Part shown: piece after piece, positions 26,201 to 34,089 of the stretch
Layout of the letters: the number at the start of each line of letters is the position of its first letter
Position numbering within the stretch: the first letter of the stretch is position 1
Assembly (NCBI GenBank): GCA_964590645.1
Contig: CAZPYJ010000008.1
Coordinates: forward strand, 74,218 to 138,217
DNA: 64,000 nucleotides
Source of the DNA: JAGNHN01 sp964590645
GTDB taxonomy: Bacteria > Bacteroidota > Bacteroidia > Bacteroidales > JAGNHN01
Reading direction: 5' to 3'
Translations under genes and position numbers: made by a program
Notes under the pieces: model-generated
What the model saw: only the letters and a program-made list of their open reading frames with translations
What the model was told of the DNA's origin: nothing
Database searches by the model: none

Positions 26201-27500
26201 TTCTGGCACTCTCAACCTTTTGGAAATCTATTCCGGCGGTGAAATCGAAGTTATTCTTGAGGTAATTGGATACGACATTGATCTGCCGTATCTGGCTGGT
26301 ATCCAGACGCAGCATCAGATTATTGGAAAGGTTGGAGGGCAGCACATTACCCGGCAGTCCGGTGAGCTCACTGCTGAATGGGTCATTTTCTCCCAGATCC
26401 TGAAAGGCAATGATATTCCGGTTCTCGGTTACTGCCGCTCCGATATTGGTTGCCCAGACTTCAATCTTGGTGATGTTGATCGGAGAGCTTATGATGGGCA
26501 GGCGGGAGAGAAACTCTTCATAATTATCCCGAAAATACTGTCCAAGAAAGAAGTGGCGGTTTTCCTCATAGGCATCTGCAGAAAACTCAAAGGTATTGGT
26601 CTGGGCTCCTCCGGCCACGGTGATGGATGAGGACTCGCTCTTTTGCTGTGAGAATACGCTGGTAACCATCAGCTTACCAAACTGCAGTCGGGTTTTTATC
26701 CCGAACAGGCTCTGGCTGCCGGTGATCAGGGTGGAGTTCAGCGGGAGGGTTACATCCCCGGCCTCAATCAGTTTGATGATCTCGTCTTCCTGTCCCTCGT
26801 ACCGCAGTTTAAGCTTATTCTCGAAATCGAAGGTGGCTTCAGTGTTATAATTGGTATTGAATTCTATCTTATCGCCAATTTTGGCGATGACATTCATCTG
26901 GATATTCTCCTGAAAATCAAAATTGACGGTTCGTCTTTGTCTCACATCCAGGGTGGGGTCTTCCCGCCTGTTGGCGATGATTCCAAAGCGCAGTTCAGCG
27001 GCTCCGGTGGGGCGGATATCGATGGTTCCTCCACCGAAGACGCGTTCAAACACTTCTCCGCCTACTTTGATCTGGGGAATCAGCGCCCTGCGTTGATCGA
27101 TATTGGCCGCCTGAGAGCGGGATTTCCAATAATTGCCCAGACTACGCTCTGTATCCCATTTCAGGTATTCCTCAAAGCTCATCGTATTGGGCACGCCCAG
27201 CGGCTTTCCATTGAGCGTTTCCCTGAATTCATAAGTATTGGTTTCCGGGTTGTACTCTACTTTCTGCTGCACATTCTCCGGATTGCTCAGGTGCAAGGGT
27301 GAGCCGGGCGGAAAACCCTGAAAAGGAAGGGTATTCTGGGGAATGGGAGAAGGCAGTTGCAATGAATCGGGGATGCTGTCAGGTGGATTTTGTAAAGAAA
27401 CCAGGGCAGCCGAAGGGAAATGAGCCGGAGCCCCCCATACCATTGCAGTAAGGAACAAAATGAAAGTTGACTTGAGAAAGTATTTAATGACCCGTTCCAA
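20241..27500 (-). CDS. sprA: cell surface protein SprA/Sov, type IX secretion translocon
   Basis: A 2419-aa outer-membrane protein, the size of SprA/Sov (about 2400-2500 aa), which forms the giant beta-barrel exit pore of the type IX secretion system and is needed for gliding. It has a signal peptide (KSTFILFLTAMVWGAPA), many barrel-like strands such as FEFSADAYEENRHFFLGQYF, SprA-type stretches (GTSYIDDFEGAKSTYDL, WYIIDPLFY) and a C-terminus ending SLRFTLAQ. A low-complexity acidic linker (about residues 1930-1955, with six Glu in a row) lies in the last third. The start appears to be TTG, 4 nt after AGGAGG, an unusually strong ribosome site for this phylum. It sits between ruvA and gcvH, the usual order. 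Confidence 0.97.
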   Translation of the reverse strand: MERVIKYFLKSTFILFLTAMVWGAPAHFPSAALVSLQNPPDSIPDSLQLPSPIPQNTLPFQGFPPGSPLHLSNPENVQQKVEYNPETNTYEFRETLNGKPLGVPNTMSFEEYLKWDTERSLGNYWKSRSQAANIDQRRALIPQIKVGGEVFERVFGGGTIDIRPTGAAELRFGIIANRREDPTLDVRQRRTVNFDFQENIQMNVIAKIGDKIEFNTNYNTEATFDFENKLKLRYEGQEDEIIKLIEAGDVTLPLNSTLITGSQSLFGIKTRLQFGKLMVTSVFSQQKSESSSITVAGGAQTNTFEFSADAYEENRHFFLGQYFRDNYEEFLSRLPIISSPINITKIEVWATNIGAAVTENRNIIAFQDLGENDPFSSELTGLPGNVLPSNLSNNLMLRLDTSQIRQINVVSNYLKNNFDFTAGIDFQKVESARKLNPSEYTYNSKMGFISLNTALSPDQILAVAFQYTVIGRDSVYQVGEFSDEGIASPNTLVVKMLKSTTLNTKVPMWDLMMKNVYSIGAFQVNREDFVLNVLYSGNENGVPTGYLTEGPEGVEGVPLIRLMNLDRLDQNLNPPHDGIFDFLDNAATSGGTINSANGRIYFPVLEPFGSWIREKLQDDALADKYAFDSLYTMTKTGARQFPSKNKYLIEGFYKSSSGSEISLNALNVPQGSVKVTSGGIPLTENVDYTVDYTLGRVRIINEGILNSGTPINISLESNSLFNIQTKTLIGTHFDYHFRDDLRVGATILNLTERPLTQKINFGDEPISNTIWGMDFSYQTQSRFITKMLDKLPFYSSKVPSRVSMEGEFAHFIPGHSRAIGKEGTSYIDDFEGAKSTYDLKNMGYWFLASTPQGQENTYFPEAAPFTGLEYGYNRALLSWYIIDPLFYDRRGSLKPPNISDDEISRHNVRNVFENEVFPNKESVNNQPMNLAVFNLAYYPEERGPYNYDTERIPGLSEGMDEKGLLKAPETRWGGIMRKMDVTDFEATNVEYIEFWMMDPFHSDSNHSGGQLFFNLGDISEDILRDGRKSFENGLPTSELVENVDTTIWGRVPTLTAIVNAFDNNPEAREFQDVGYDGLRDLDERDFFSETYLDRILNAYGANSEAYQKALEDPSGDNYHYFRGTDFDNDDRYSSILERYKRFNGPDGNSPSDAQNQENYPTSATTLPNAEDINRDNTLSEDEQYFQYVIELSPDKMEVGKNHIADVFTARDIPLANGKSGTVKWYQFKIPVRSPDQIVGNIQDFKSIRFMRMFFRGFEQAIVCRFATFELVRGEWRRYEYDLLSPGEYIPNDNHSATAFDISTVSIEENGERIPIPYVLPPEIEREINIGTTNLQRLNEQAMVLSVCDLQDGDARAGYKTADFDFRQYKRLKMYIHAEKSPGGLYDDNSTKYEDGELSVFIRLGSDFDQNYYEYEIPLKFTPWYSKDENEIWPAENNMDLQLEKLVDAKRSRNTALREPNSVMTLSTPFQTKDGNRTITIVGSPTLSDVRAIMIGVRNPKRTQFSTFYDDGLAKCAHIWVNELRLTDFDESSGWAATARVNTMLADLGNFVFSGLHTTPGWGSIEKKVNERAKETTTQFDLATNLELGKFFPESFGLRIPMHFDYSETHISPEFNPLEPDIRLKEDLRESYDNKADRDSIRAMTQDFTRRKNLNFINVRREQVGAGSKNRIYDIENFDVTYAYSELFHRNVDIEYNLKEIHRGGIGYNFTNNPKNIRPFNKAKFLGRGQALRIIRDFNFFYAPKLISFRTDINREYSEKLLRNKSQAKVILEPTYLKKFEWKRIYDVKYDLTQSLRLDFRANANAYIDEPPGRIDKSEPDYELKKDTIWQEIMRGGSMQNYNQNLQVNYNLPINKLPLLNFVNANIRYDADFRWTASARSVQDIMGNTIENSVNRQANINLNMQTLYNKVPFLKKLGTKSQPQRRPDPDGRRPGGDKNEGGEDGQDEEEEEEKPRPNIAAEIGKGLIGMITGIKNASISYMEGSGTLLPGFMPEPNALGNNWAMNAPGMGFIFGSQADIRQRAVENGWLSQDTLLNTAYLTKINRTINARSTIEPLRDLRIELTANRTYAENHQEYFTANANGEFTSSAPQTSGNFSISFFTWNTAWEKQGDDHRSANFDKMKEYRRDIAFRLAGENPNWNGQVVDSTGFPMGYGPTSQEVLVPAFIAAYSGSSPDNVSLDIFPKIPLPNWRITYNGLSRIEFFGRFLKSLNISHSYRSSFNIGSFQTNILFNEENGAPAAFNAINNFISQYEFGQISITEQFAPLINFDMQWHNSLLSRIELKKSRNLSLSFVNNQLTEVTSNEIVISMGYRFNDVQFTVRSMGGGGNKSRLKSDLNVKMDLTIRNNKTVLRRIDEDLQQVSAGQRNITINTSADYRINDRVEFKVFYEQNILNPFISSQFPNSTTNAGISLRFTLAQ

Positions 27501-27503
27501 AAA

Positions 27504-27510
27504 CCCTCCT
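27504..27510 (-). promoter_or_regulatory. strong Shine-Dalgarno of sprA
   Basis: AGGAGGG on the minus strand, with 3 nt to the TTG codon at 27500. It decides the TTG as the sprA start, as there is no ATG near the signal peptide. Confidence 0.65.
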
Positions 27511-27541
27511 GTTAATCCTTAAAGCTCTTTTGTCAATCTGT

Positions 27542-28141
27542 TTACAGTAATTTCAACGCTGCTTTAATCAGCTCCTCCAGACGCAGGTCACTGCCCTTTT
27601 CTGCGATCACTTTGTCAAGCGCTTTTTCTGCGGCATTGCGGGTAAACCCCAGTAAAAAGAGGGCGGATAACGCCTCTCCCCTGAGTGTATTGTGCAGGCT
27701 TCTGGAAATCCCGGCATCGGAAGATACGCCCCCCACTTTGTCTCTGAGATCAAGGATAATACGACTGGCGGTTTTGGCTCCAATCCCTTTGATCCTGCTC
27801 AATCCCTGTGCATCTCCCGCCGTGATGCTCTCCACCAGGCGGCCTGGTTCCTGGGAGGAAAGAATCATCCGGGCTGTATTTGCCCCTACTCCACTGACCG
27901 AGATAAGCATTGCAAATAATTCTCTTTCTGCCTTATCAGAAAAGCCATATAGCTGGTGGCTGTCCTCCCGGACAATGGGATAGGCGTAGAGCAGAACCTC
28001 GGGGGGGTGCGTTGTCCCCGGATCAGGAAGCTTCTCATAGGTATACAGGGAAATATGCAGCAAATAGCCCACCCCCTGGCATTCCAGCACAGCATAGGTG
28101 GGCGTTTTTTCCCTAAGGAATCCTCTGAAGTAGGCAAACAT
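27542..28141 (-). CDS. ruvA: Holliday junction branch migration protein RuvA
   Basis: 199-aa subunit that binds four-way junctions and loads the RuvB motor. Order seen: N-terminal OB domain (MFAYFRGFLREKTPTYAVLECQ, starting at residue 1), two helix-hairpin-helix motifs (LISVSGVGANTARMIL and LSRIKGIGAKTASRIIL), and a C-terminal helical domain (EALSALFLLGFTRNAAEKALDK). Length matches the family. It lies 41 bp upstream of sprA on the same strand. A TATTTTTG box is 42 bp upstream. Confidence 0.96.
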   Translation of the reverse strand: MFAYFRGFLREKTPTYAVLECQGVGYLLHISLYTYEKLPDPGTTHPPEVLLYAYPIVREDSHQLYGFSDKAERELFAMLISVSGVGANTARMILSSQEPGRLVESITAGDAQGLSRIKGIGAKTASRIILDLRDKVGGVSSDAGISRSLHNTLRGEALSALFLLGFTRNAAEKALDKVIAEKGSDLRLEELIKAALKLL

Positions 28142-28182
28142 TTATATTTCAGTAAGTTTTACTGTGCTTTCAGACAAGGCTG

Positions 28183-28190
28183 CAAAAATA
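28183..28190 (-). promoter_or_regulatory. -7 box for ruvA(-sprA)
   Basis: TATTTTTG on the minus strand, 41 bp before the ruvA ATG. No second promoter is visible in the 41 bp before sprA. Confidence 0.5.
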
Positions 28191-28263
28191 TCAAAATAAA
28201 CAACATCCGCAGGTCCGGCCACCGCTTCAGCTTTGATATCTTTATGTCGTCAAACTGCAAAAA

Positions 28264-30369
28264 ATGTATCCTTTCCCCTTTGATCCTCCTCTGCATTTGC
28301 GCTTTCCATCCTCTGCTGCCCTAAATATCAGCATCTTCGGTCTGCCCGCCTGTATTCTGTTCATTCTCCTTACTGTGGCCTGCAAACGGGCTCCTGTCTT
28401 GCTGTCCCCTCTTGAACTAAAACTTCACGAAGGCTGGGAGTTTACCGGCAATAATCACGATGGATGGTATCCGGCCAGGGTTCCCGGTGAAATTCACACC
28501 GACCTTCTCGCCCAGCAATTGATCCCCGATCCCTATTTCGGAAACAATGAAGACAGCCTGACCTGGATCGAACAGACAGGCTGGTCCTACCGCCTTCACT
28601 TCACTCCTCCGGCCGACCCGAATGCATTTGAACGGGTGGAGTTACATTTTGAAGGACTGGACACCTACGCCAGAATACACTTAAACGGCCGGGAATTAGC
28701 CCGCACCGACAATATGTTTCGTCAATGGTTTCTGGACGTGGGAAAGAACATCCTATCCGGGGAAAACCTGCTTGAGGTGGAATTCACCCCCCCGCTTGTG
28801 TATCATCAGGATGCCCTGGCTGCCTTGCCCTTTCTCTTGCCTTCCGGCAATGAGGCAAAGGATATTCCTGTGAAAGTGAGCGCTCACAGCCGTAAGGCGG
28901 CTTATCAGTTTGGCTGGGATTGGGGCCCGCGCTTTGTAGGCTGTGGTATCTGGCGTCCGGTCAGGCTTCGGATGTGGAACAAGGCCCGGATTCAACAAAT
29001 ACACACCTTTACCCTCGACCTGGAAGAGGAAGAGGCCAGTATGCTCAGCCGGGTTTACATAGAAGTAGCCAGCCCGGGCCGGTACCGGATTGAAAGTCCC
29101 TACGGACAAGCGATCCGCCGCCTGGAGTCTGGAAGGCATCATCTGGATATTCATTTCAGGATCGACCAGCCGGAGCTGTGGTGGTGTGCGGGCGAAGGCG
29201 AAGCCACTATGCATTCTCAGCACATCAGGCTTTTTGCGGAAGATCAGCTGCTGGAAGAAAAGGAGGATCGATTCGGGATACGGCTTATTCAACTGATACA
29301 CGAGCCTGATAGCCTGGGGACAGCCTTCCACTTCATCCTGAACGGCCGGCCGGTGTTTATGAAAGGAGCGAATTATATTCCCCAGGACCTCTTCCCTACC
29401 CGTGTAGCACCGGCAAAATACAATGATCTGATCAGGGCTGCCAAAGAGGCCGGTATGAATATGCTCAGAATATGGGGAGGAGGTATTTACGAGGATGATC
29501 TGTTCTATGAAATATGCAACGAGGAAGGGATACTGCTGTGGCAGGATCTGATGTTTGCCAACAGTATGTACCCCCCTTCCCCGGACTTTCTGGAAAATGT
29601 CCGTCAGGAAGTCATCGACAATGTGCTTCGCCTGGGTGCCCATCCCTGTATTGCAATATGGTGCGGAAACAATGAGATTGAGGTCGCCTGGAATAACTGG
29701 GGATGGCAGGAAGCGTTTGGATACGACTCCCGAACACAGGATTTGCTCTGGTCATTTTATGACACCCTCTTCCATCAGATGATCCCGGAGGAAATCCATC
29801 GCCTTATTCCCCTGGCCAATTACACCCATACCAGTCCGCTGAGCAACTGGGGCAAAGCCGAAAACTTCCGGCACGGCACTATGCATTATTGGGGAGTCTG
29901 GCACGGAAAGGAAGATTTTGACCAGTTTGAAAACAATGTGGGGAGATTTATGGTGGAATATGGTTTCCAATCCTTCCCTTCCCTGGAAAGCCTCACGGAT
30001 GTCATCCCTGCTTCAGAGCTGAGCCTATATTCGCCGGCAATGACACAGCGCCAGAAAAGTTACATCGGCAACAGGATGATTGTTGAGCAGATAGCAAATT
30101 ATGGAGAGGTTCCGGATCGTTTTGCGGATTTCGTTTTACGCAGTCAGGAGATACAGGGTAAGGCTTTATCCATCGCAACGCGGGCTCATCTTCAGGCAGC
30201 TCCCCGCTGTATGGGTAGCCTGATTTGGCAACTCAATGATTGCTGGCCGGGTCCGAGCTGGAGCCTGATTGATTATTACGGTCGAAAAAAAGCATCCTAT
30301 GATAGTGTAAAGACGGTCTTCACCCTGATCCATCCTTTTGGCGCAGAGCAGGAAGGAGTGGATCAGTGA
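28264..30369 (+). CDS. GH2 beta-mannosidase-like lipoprotein
   Basis: 701-aa glycoside hydrolase family 2 protein. After a hydrophobic leader with a lipobox (LLTVAC, about residue 40) come the sugar-binding domain (WEFTGNNHDGWYPARVPGEIHTDLL), an Ig-like domain, and the TIM barrel with acid/base E471 (WCGNNE) and nucleophile E565 (MVEYGFQS). The pattern matches beta-mannosidase rather than beta-galactosidase. Usual mannosidases of this type have about 850 aa with two more C-terminal beta-sandwich domains; this one ends soon after the barrel (SLIDYYGRKKASYDSVKTVF). The stop is clean, so it appears naturally short. It may act on outer-membrane-bound mannosides. Confidence 0.9.
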   Translation: MYPFPFDPPLHLRFPSSAALNISIFGLPACILFILLTVACKRAPVLLSPLELKLHEGWEFTGNNHDGWYPARVPGEIHTDLLAQQLIPDPYFGNNEDSLTWIEQTGWSYRLHFTPPADPNAFERVELHFEGLDTYARIHLNGRELARTDNMFRQWFLDVGKNILSGENLLEVEFTPPLVYHQDALAALPFLLPSGNEAKDIPVKVSAHSRKAAYQFGWDWGPRFVGCGIWRPVRLRMWNKARIQQIHTFTLDLEEEEASMLSRVYIEVASPGRYRIESPYGQAIRRLESGRHHLDIHFRIDQPELWWCAGEGEATMHSQHIRLFAEDQLLEEKEDRFGIRLIQLIHEPDSLGTAFHFILNGRPVFMKGANYIPQDLFPTRVAPAKYNDLIRAAKEAGMNMLRIWGGGIYEDDLFYEICNEEGILLWQDLMFANSMYPPSPDFLENVRQEVIDNVLRLGAHPCIAIWCGNNEIEVAWNNWGWQEAFGYDSRTQDLLWSFYDTLFHQMIPEEIHRLIPLANYTHTSPLSNWGKAENFRHGTMHYWGVWHGKEDFDQFENNVGRFMVEYGFQSFPSLESLTDVIPASELSLYSPAMTQRQKSYIGNRMIVEQIANYGEVPDRFADFVLRSQEIQGKALSIATRAHLQAAPRCMGSLIWQLNDCWPGPSWSLIDYYGRKKASYDSVKTVFTLIHPFGAEQEGVDQ

Positions 30370-30443
30370 GCCGAGGAGGGAAATCGTTCTTTCGATTGCT
30401 TCTAAATAAAGCATAGCAGCCCTTCCTATATCCGCGGAATGCT

Positions 30444-30451
30444 TAGATTTG
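30444..30451 (+). promoter_or_regulatory. -7 box for maeB
   Basis: TAGATTTG, a TAnnTTTG match 43 bp before the maeB ATG. Confidence 0.5.
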
Positions 30452-30494
30452 TTTACCAACTAACACAGCCTTCTAACCCTAAACTGCTTTCCTG

Positions 30495-32780
30495 ATGGAC
30501 AACTTATTCAGAAAGGATGCCTTCATTTATCATTCAATGGGGCGTCCGGGAAAAATTGAGGTCATTCCCACCAAACCTTACTCAACGCAGCGGGATCTGT
30601 CTCTGGCCTATACGCCAGGGGTGGCCGACCCCTGCAAAGCCATCGAGAAGAATCCGGATGATGTGTACAAATACACCGCCAAAGGAAACCTGGTAGCGGT
30701 TATCTCCAATGGCACGGCGGTACTCGGTCTGGGAGATATCGGTCCGGCTGCCGGCAAACCGGTTATGGAGGGCAAGGGATTCCTCTTCAAAGTCTTCGCC
30801 GACCTGGATGTTTTTGATATTGAAATCAATGAAAAAGATCCCCAAAAACTGATCGATATCATTATTTCCCTGGCTCCCACTTTTGGTGGGATTAACCTGG
30901 AAGACATCAAGGCTCCTGAATGCTTTGAGATTGAAGACAAAGTGAAAGAGGCGCTGGATATTCCGGTGATGCACGACGACCAGCACGGGACGGCCATCAT
31001 CACTTCTGCCGGATTATTGAACGCCCTGCTGATCAATGGGAAAAAGATCGAAGACCTGAAAATTGTGGTGAATGGTGCCGGCGCATCTGCCATCTCCTGC
31101 ACCCGTCTCTATATCAAGCTCGGGGTGAAAGCGGAGAACATCATTATGCTCGATAGCCGCGGGGTATTGCATACAGATCGTACGGATATGAATCCGATCA
31201 AGGCACAATTTGCCACCAGCCGTAATGTGCATACCCTGGAAGAAGCCATAGATGGAGCAGATATGTTCCTGGGGCTTTCTGTTGCCGGTGCCCTGCCCAA
31301 AGCCTACCTCAAGAAAATGGCAGACCACCCCATTGTTTTTGCCCTGGCCAATCCGGTACCTGAGATCACCTATGAAGAGGCTACCGAAACCCGTGCAGAC
31401 ATCATTATGGCTACCGGCCGTTCTGATTATCCCAATCAGATCAATAATGTGCTGGGCTTCCCTTTCATTTTCAGGGGTGCAATGGATGTCAGGGCCTCCA
31501 CCATCAATGATGAGATGAAACTCGCTGCTTCCTATGCCCTGGCCGAACTGGCCAAACAGCCTGTTCCTGAGGAAGTAAACATCGCCTATAAAGAAACGAA
31601 CCTGAAATTCGGACGGGATTACATCATTCCAAAACCAACCGATCCCAGATTGATCGAACTGGTGTCTCCGGCCGTGGCTAAAGCGGCAATGGAAACAGGA
31701 GTGGCGCGAAAACCCATCGAAGACTGGGACGCATACAAGGATGAACTCAGGAAAAGGCTGGGCATCTCCAACCCCCTGATGCGGCAACTGAAATCCCGTG
31801 CCAAACGCGATCCTAAACGGGTTGTTTTTGCCGAAGCGGAGAACTATAAGATGCTCAAAGCCGCCGAAATTGTCATCAATGAAAAGATTGCACAACCGGT
31901 TCTGCTGGGAAGAGAAGAAGTGATCCGCAATCTGATCCGCGAGAATGACCTGGAAATCAATGGAGCCATCATCATCGACCCGGCCAGTGAGAAAGAAAAG
32001 GAGAGGATTGAGGAATTTGCCCAATTCCTGTTCGAGAAACGCAAGCGCCGCGGAATAACCCTGCGTGCCGCAAGGGAAATGATGCTCAACCGGAATTATT
32101 TCAGTGCAATGCTGGTAGAAGACGGCTTTGCCGATGCAATGGTCAGCGGGCTTACCGACAACTATCCCAATACCATCCGGCCGGCCCTGCAAATCATTGG
32201 CAAGAAGGAAAAATGGTCGCTGGTGAGCGGAATGTACATTATAAACACCAAGAGCGGCCCTGTCTTTTTTGCGGATACAACCGTGAATAAGAATCCTACT
32301 GCGGAGCAACTGGTGGAGATTACCTTGCAGACGGCCCGTGCAGTGGAGCGTTTCCATATTAAGCCCCGCATTGCCCTGCTCTCATACTCTAACTTCGGAT
32401 CCAATGAAGGACGCATCCCGCTGCTGGTCAGGGAAGCCGTAGCTACCCTGCATCGTGACCATCCCAGCCTGATCGTGGATGGAGAAATGCAGGCCAATAC
32501 CGCCCTGAACACAGAACTGTTGAAGGAAAACTTCTCCTTCTCCAAGCTGGCCGACGGGCCAGCCAATGTGCTGATCTTCCCCTACCTCACGGCAGGAAAC
32601 ATTGCCTACAAACTGATGCAGGAGATGGGCAAGATGGAAGTGATCGGACCCATCATCAATGGAATGGCCAAGTCGGTTCACATCCTGCAGATTGGTTCTT
32701 CGGTGAGCGAAATAGTCAATATGGTGATGATGGCCGTGATGGATGCGCAGTGCATTCAGAATGAGGATTGCGCAGACTGA
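30495..32780 (+). CDS. maeB: NADP-dependent malic enzyme with phosphotransacetylase-like domain
   Basis: 761-aa MaeB-type fusion that decarboxylates malate to pyruvate. N-terminal malic domain (LSLAYTPGVADPC, MHDDQHGTAIITSAG with the metal-binding DD), NAD-binding domain (VVNGAGASAISCTRLY), then a C-terminal phosphate acetyltransferase-like domain (about residues 430-755, RVVFAEAENYKMLKAAEI ... AMVSGLTDNYPNTIRPALQII). In known MaeB proteins the Pta-like part is regulatory, binding acetyl-CoA, rather than catalytic. Length is normal. It stands alone with its own promoter box. Confidence 0.96.
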   Translation: MDNLFRKDAFIYHSMGRPGKIEVIPTKPYSTQRDLSLAYTPGVADPCKAIEKNPDDVYKYTAKGNLVAVISNGTAVLGLGDIGPAAGKPVMEGKGFLFKVFADLDVFDIEINEKDPQKLIDIIISLAPTFGGINLEDIKAPECFEIEDKVKEALDIPVMHDDQHGTAIITSAGLLNALLINGKKIEDLKIVVNGAGASAISCTRLYIKLGVKAENIIMLDSRGVLHTDRTDMNPIKAQFATSRNVHTLEEAIDGADMFLGLSVAGALPKAYLKKMADHPIVFALANPVPEITYEEATETRADIIMATGRSDYPNQINNVLGFPFIFRGAMDVRASTINDEMKLAASYALAELAKQPVPEEVNIAYKETNLKFGRDYIIPKPTDPRLIELVSPAVAKAAMETGVARKPIEDWDAYKDELRKRLGISNPLMRQLKSRAKRDPKRVVFAEAENYKMLKAAEIVINEKIAQPVLLGREEVIRNLIRENDLEINGAIIIDPASEKEKERIEEFAQFLFEKRKRRGITLRAAREMMLNRNYFSAMLVEDGFADAMVSGLTDNYPNTIRPALQIIGKKEKWSLVSGMYIINTKSGPVFFADTTVNKNPTAEQLVEITLQTARAVERFHIKPRIALLSYSNFGSNEGRIPLLVREAVATLHRDHPSLIVDGEMQANTALNTELLKENFSFSKLADGPANVLIFPYLTAGNIAYKLMQEMGKMEVIGPIINGMAKSVHILQIGSSVSEIVNMVMMAVMDAQCIQNEDCAD

Positions 32781-32917
32781 TTCCCGCTCTGCCCGATTTT
32801 TATTGAGCTTTCGCAGCAAGTGTACTGCACGCTGCTTCTGTCTGTAACGCCCCGGTTCTGCCTGACCCCGTTCTCTGCAAAAAGGCAAGCAGGATGAGGA
32901 TAAGTTAAGCCGTGCGC

Positions 32918-32925
32918 TATTTTTG
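32918..32925 (+). promoter_or_regulatory. -7 box for the polysaccharide locus
   Basis: TATTTTTG, ending 12 bp before the wecB ATG, so the leader would be only about 6 nt. It may drive the whole run of overlapping genes to 43.8 kb. Confidence 0.6.
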
Positions 32926-32937
32926 CATATTTGTACT

Positions 32938-34086
32938 ATGATGAAAGAACCCCAAGCCCTCAAGGTCGTCACTATTCTTGGTACCCGCCCGGAAATTATC
33001 CGGCTCAGCCGGACAATGGCCCTGCTCGACCAATACTCCCGGCACATCATTGTGCATACCGGACAGAACTACGACCCGGAACTCAGCCAGGTGTTTTTTG
33101 AGGAAATGGACTTAAGAGCCCCCGATTATCACCTCAAAAGTGGAGGAGGCAGCCTTGCAGAAATGATGGCCAAAACGCTGACCGGGACAGAAAAGATGCT
33201 GAAGGAAGAAAAACCTGATGCCGTTCTCATCCTGGGCGACACCAACAGCAGCATTGCCGGACTGATTGCCCGGCGGATGCGTATCCCCCTCTACCATATG
33301 GAAGCCGGCAACCGCTGCTTCGATGAAAATGTTCCGGAGGAAATCAACCGGAAAATCATCGATCATATCGCTGATTTCAACCTGGTGTATACCGAACACG
33401 CCCGTCGACACCTGCTGAATGAAGGCTTTCCCGCCCGGCGTATCATTCTGAGCGGCTCACCAATGTTTGAAGTCTTGCATCATTACAGGGAAAAGTACAA
33501 GCTGTCAGGTATCCTGGAGAAAATGAAGCTGCAGGAAGGAGGGTTCTTCCTGGTCAGTCTTCACCGGGAAGAAAATGTGAGCTATGCCCCGCATTTCCGG
33601 GCGTTGATCCACGCCCTTGACGTTCTTTATGCCCATTTTCAAAAGGAAATCATCATCAGCACGCATCCACGTACACGGAAGATGCTGGAAGCGGAAGGGA
33701 TCGGGAAGAAAACCGGAATGCGCTTTCTCCCTCCCTTTTCCTTCTTTGATTATGTGAAGCTGCAAACCAATGCTGCCTGTGTCCTCTCCGACAGCGGCAC
33801 CATTTCGGAGGAATCGGCCATCCTGGGCTTTCCCGCCCTCACCCTGCGCCGTTCGATGGAAAGGCCCGAAGCATTGGATGCCGGGACCATCACCCTGACC
33901 GGCTTCGACGCCAGGACCATCCTGGCAGCCACGCAACAAGCGATGGAAGAATCAGCCAGCGATATCCAAAAAACCATTCCCCCTGAATACCTCATTCAGG
34001 ATACTTCTCACCGGGTTCTTCGCCTTATACTCGGAACAGCCAGGCTGAGTAATCAATGGAAAGGCATAGATTTGCAGCCGGAATAA
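32938..34086 (+). CDS. wecB: UDP-N-acetylglucosamine 2-epimerase (non-hydrolysing)
   Basis: 382-aa WecB/MnaA-type enzyme converting UDP-GlcNAc to UDP-ManNAc for surface polysaccharide. Family motifs: VTILGTRPEIIRLS at the start, HTGQNYD, GDTNSSIAG, HMEAGNRCFDENVPEEINRKI, and the C-terminal SDSGTISEES. A TTG at 32923 in frame lies inside the promoter box, so the ATG at 32938 is preferred. First gene of the glycan cluster, 3 bp before the GT2 gene. Homologues called WbpI or Cap5P-like act on other UDP-sugars, so the exact substrate is open. Confidence 0.92.
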   Translation: MMKEPQALKVVTILGTRPEIIRLSRTMALLDQYSRHIIVHTGQNYDPELSQVFFEEMDLRAPDYHLKSGGGSLAEMMAKTLTGTEKMLKEEKPDAVLILGDTNSSIAGLIARRMRIPLYHMEAGNRCFDENVPEEINRKIIDHIADFNLVYTEHARRHLLNEGFPARRIILSGSPMFEVLHHYREKYKLSGILEKMKLQEGGFFLVSLHREENVSYAPHFRALIHALDVLYAHFQKEIIISTHPRTRKMLEAEGIGKKTGMRFLPPFSFFDYVKLQTNAACVLSDSGTISEESAILGFPALTLRRSMERPEALDAGTITLTGFDARTILAATQQAMEESASDIQKTIPPEYLIQDTSHRVLRLILGTARLSNQWKGIDLQPE

Positions 34087-34089
34087 AAC

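Noticed and set aside
28753..29643. 296-aa open frame antisense to the mannosidase
   Set aside because: Shadow of the GH2 gene; no motif, no promoter.
31014..32357. 447-aa open frame on the minus strand inside maeB
   Set aside because: It is fully antisense to a well-conserved gene and follows from its codon bias; no family features.
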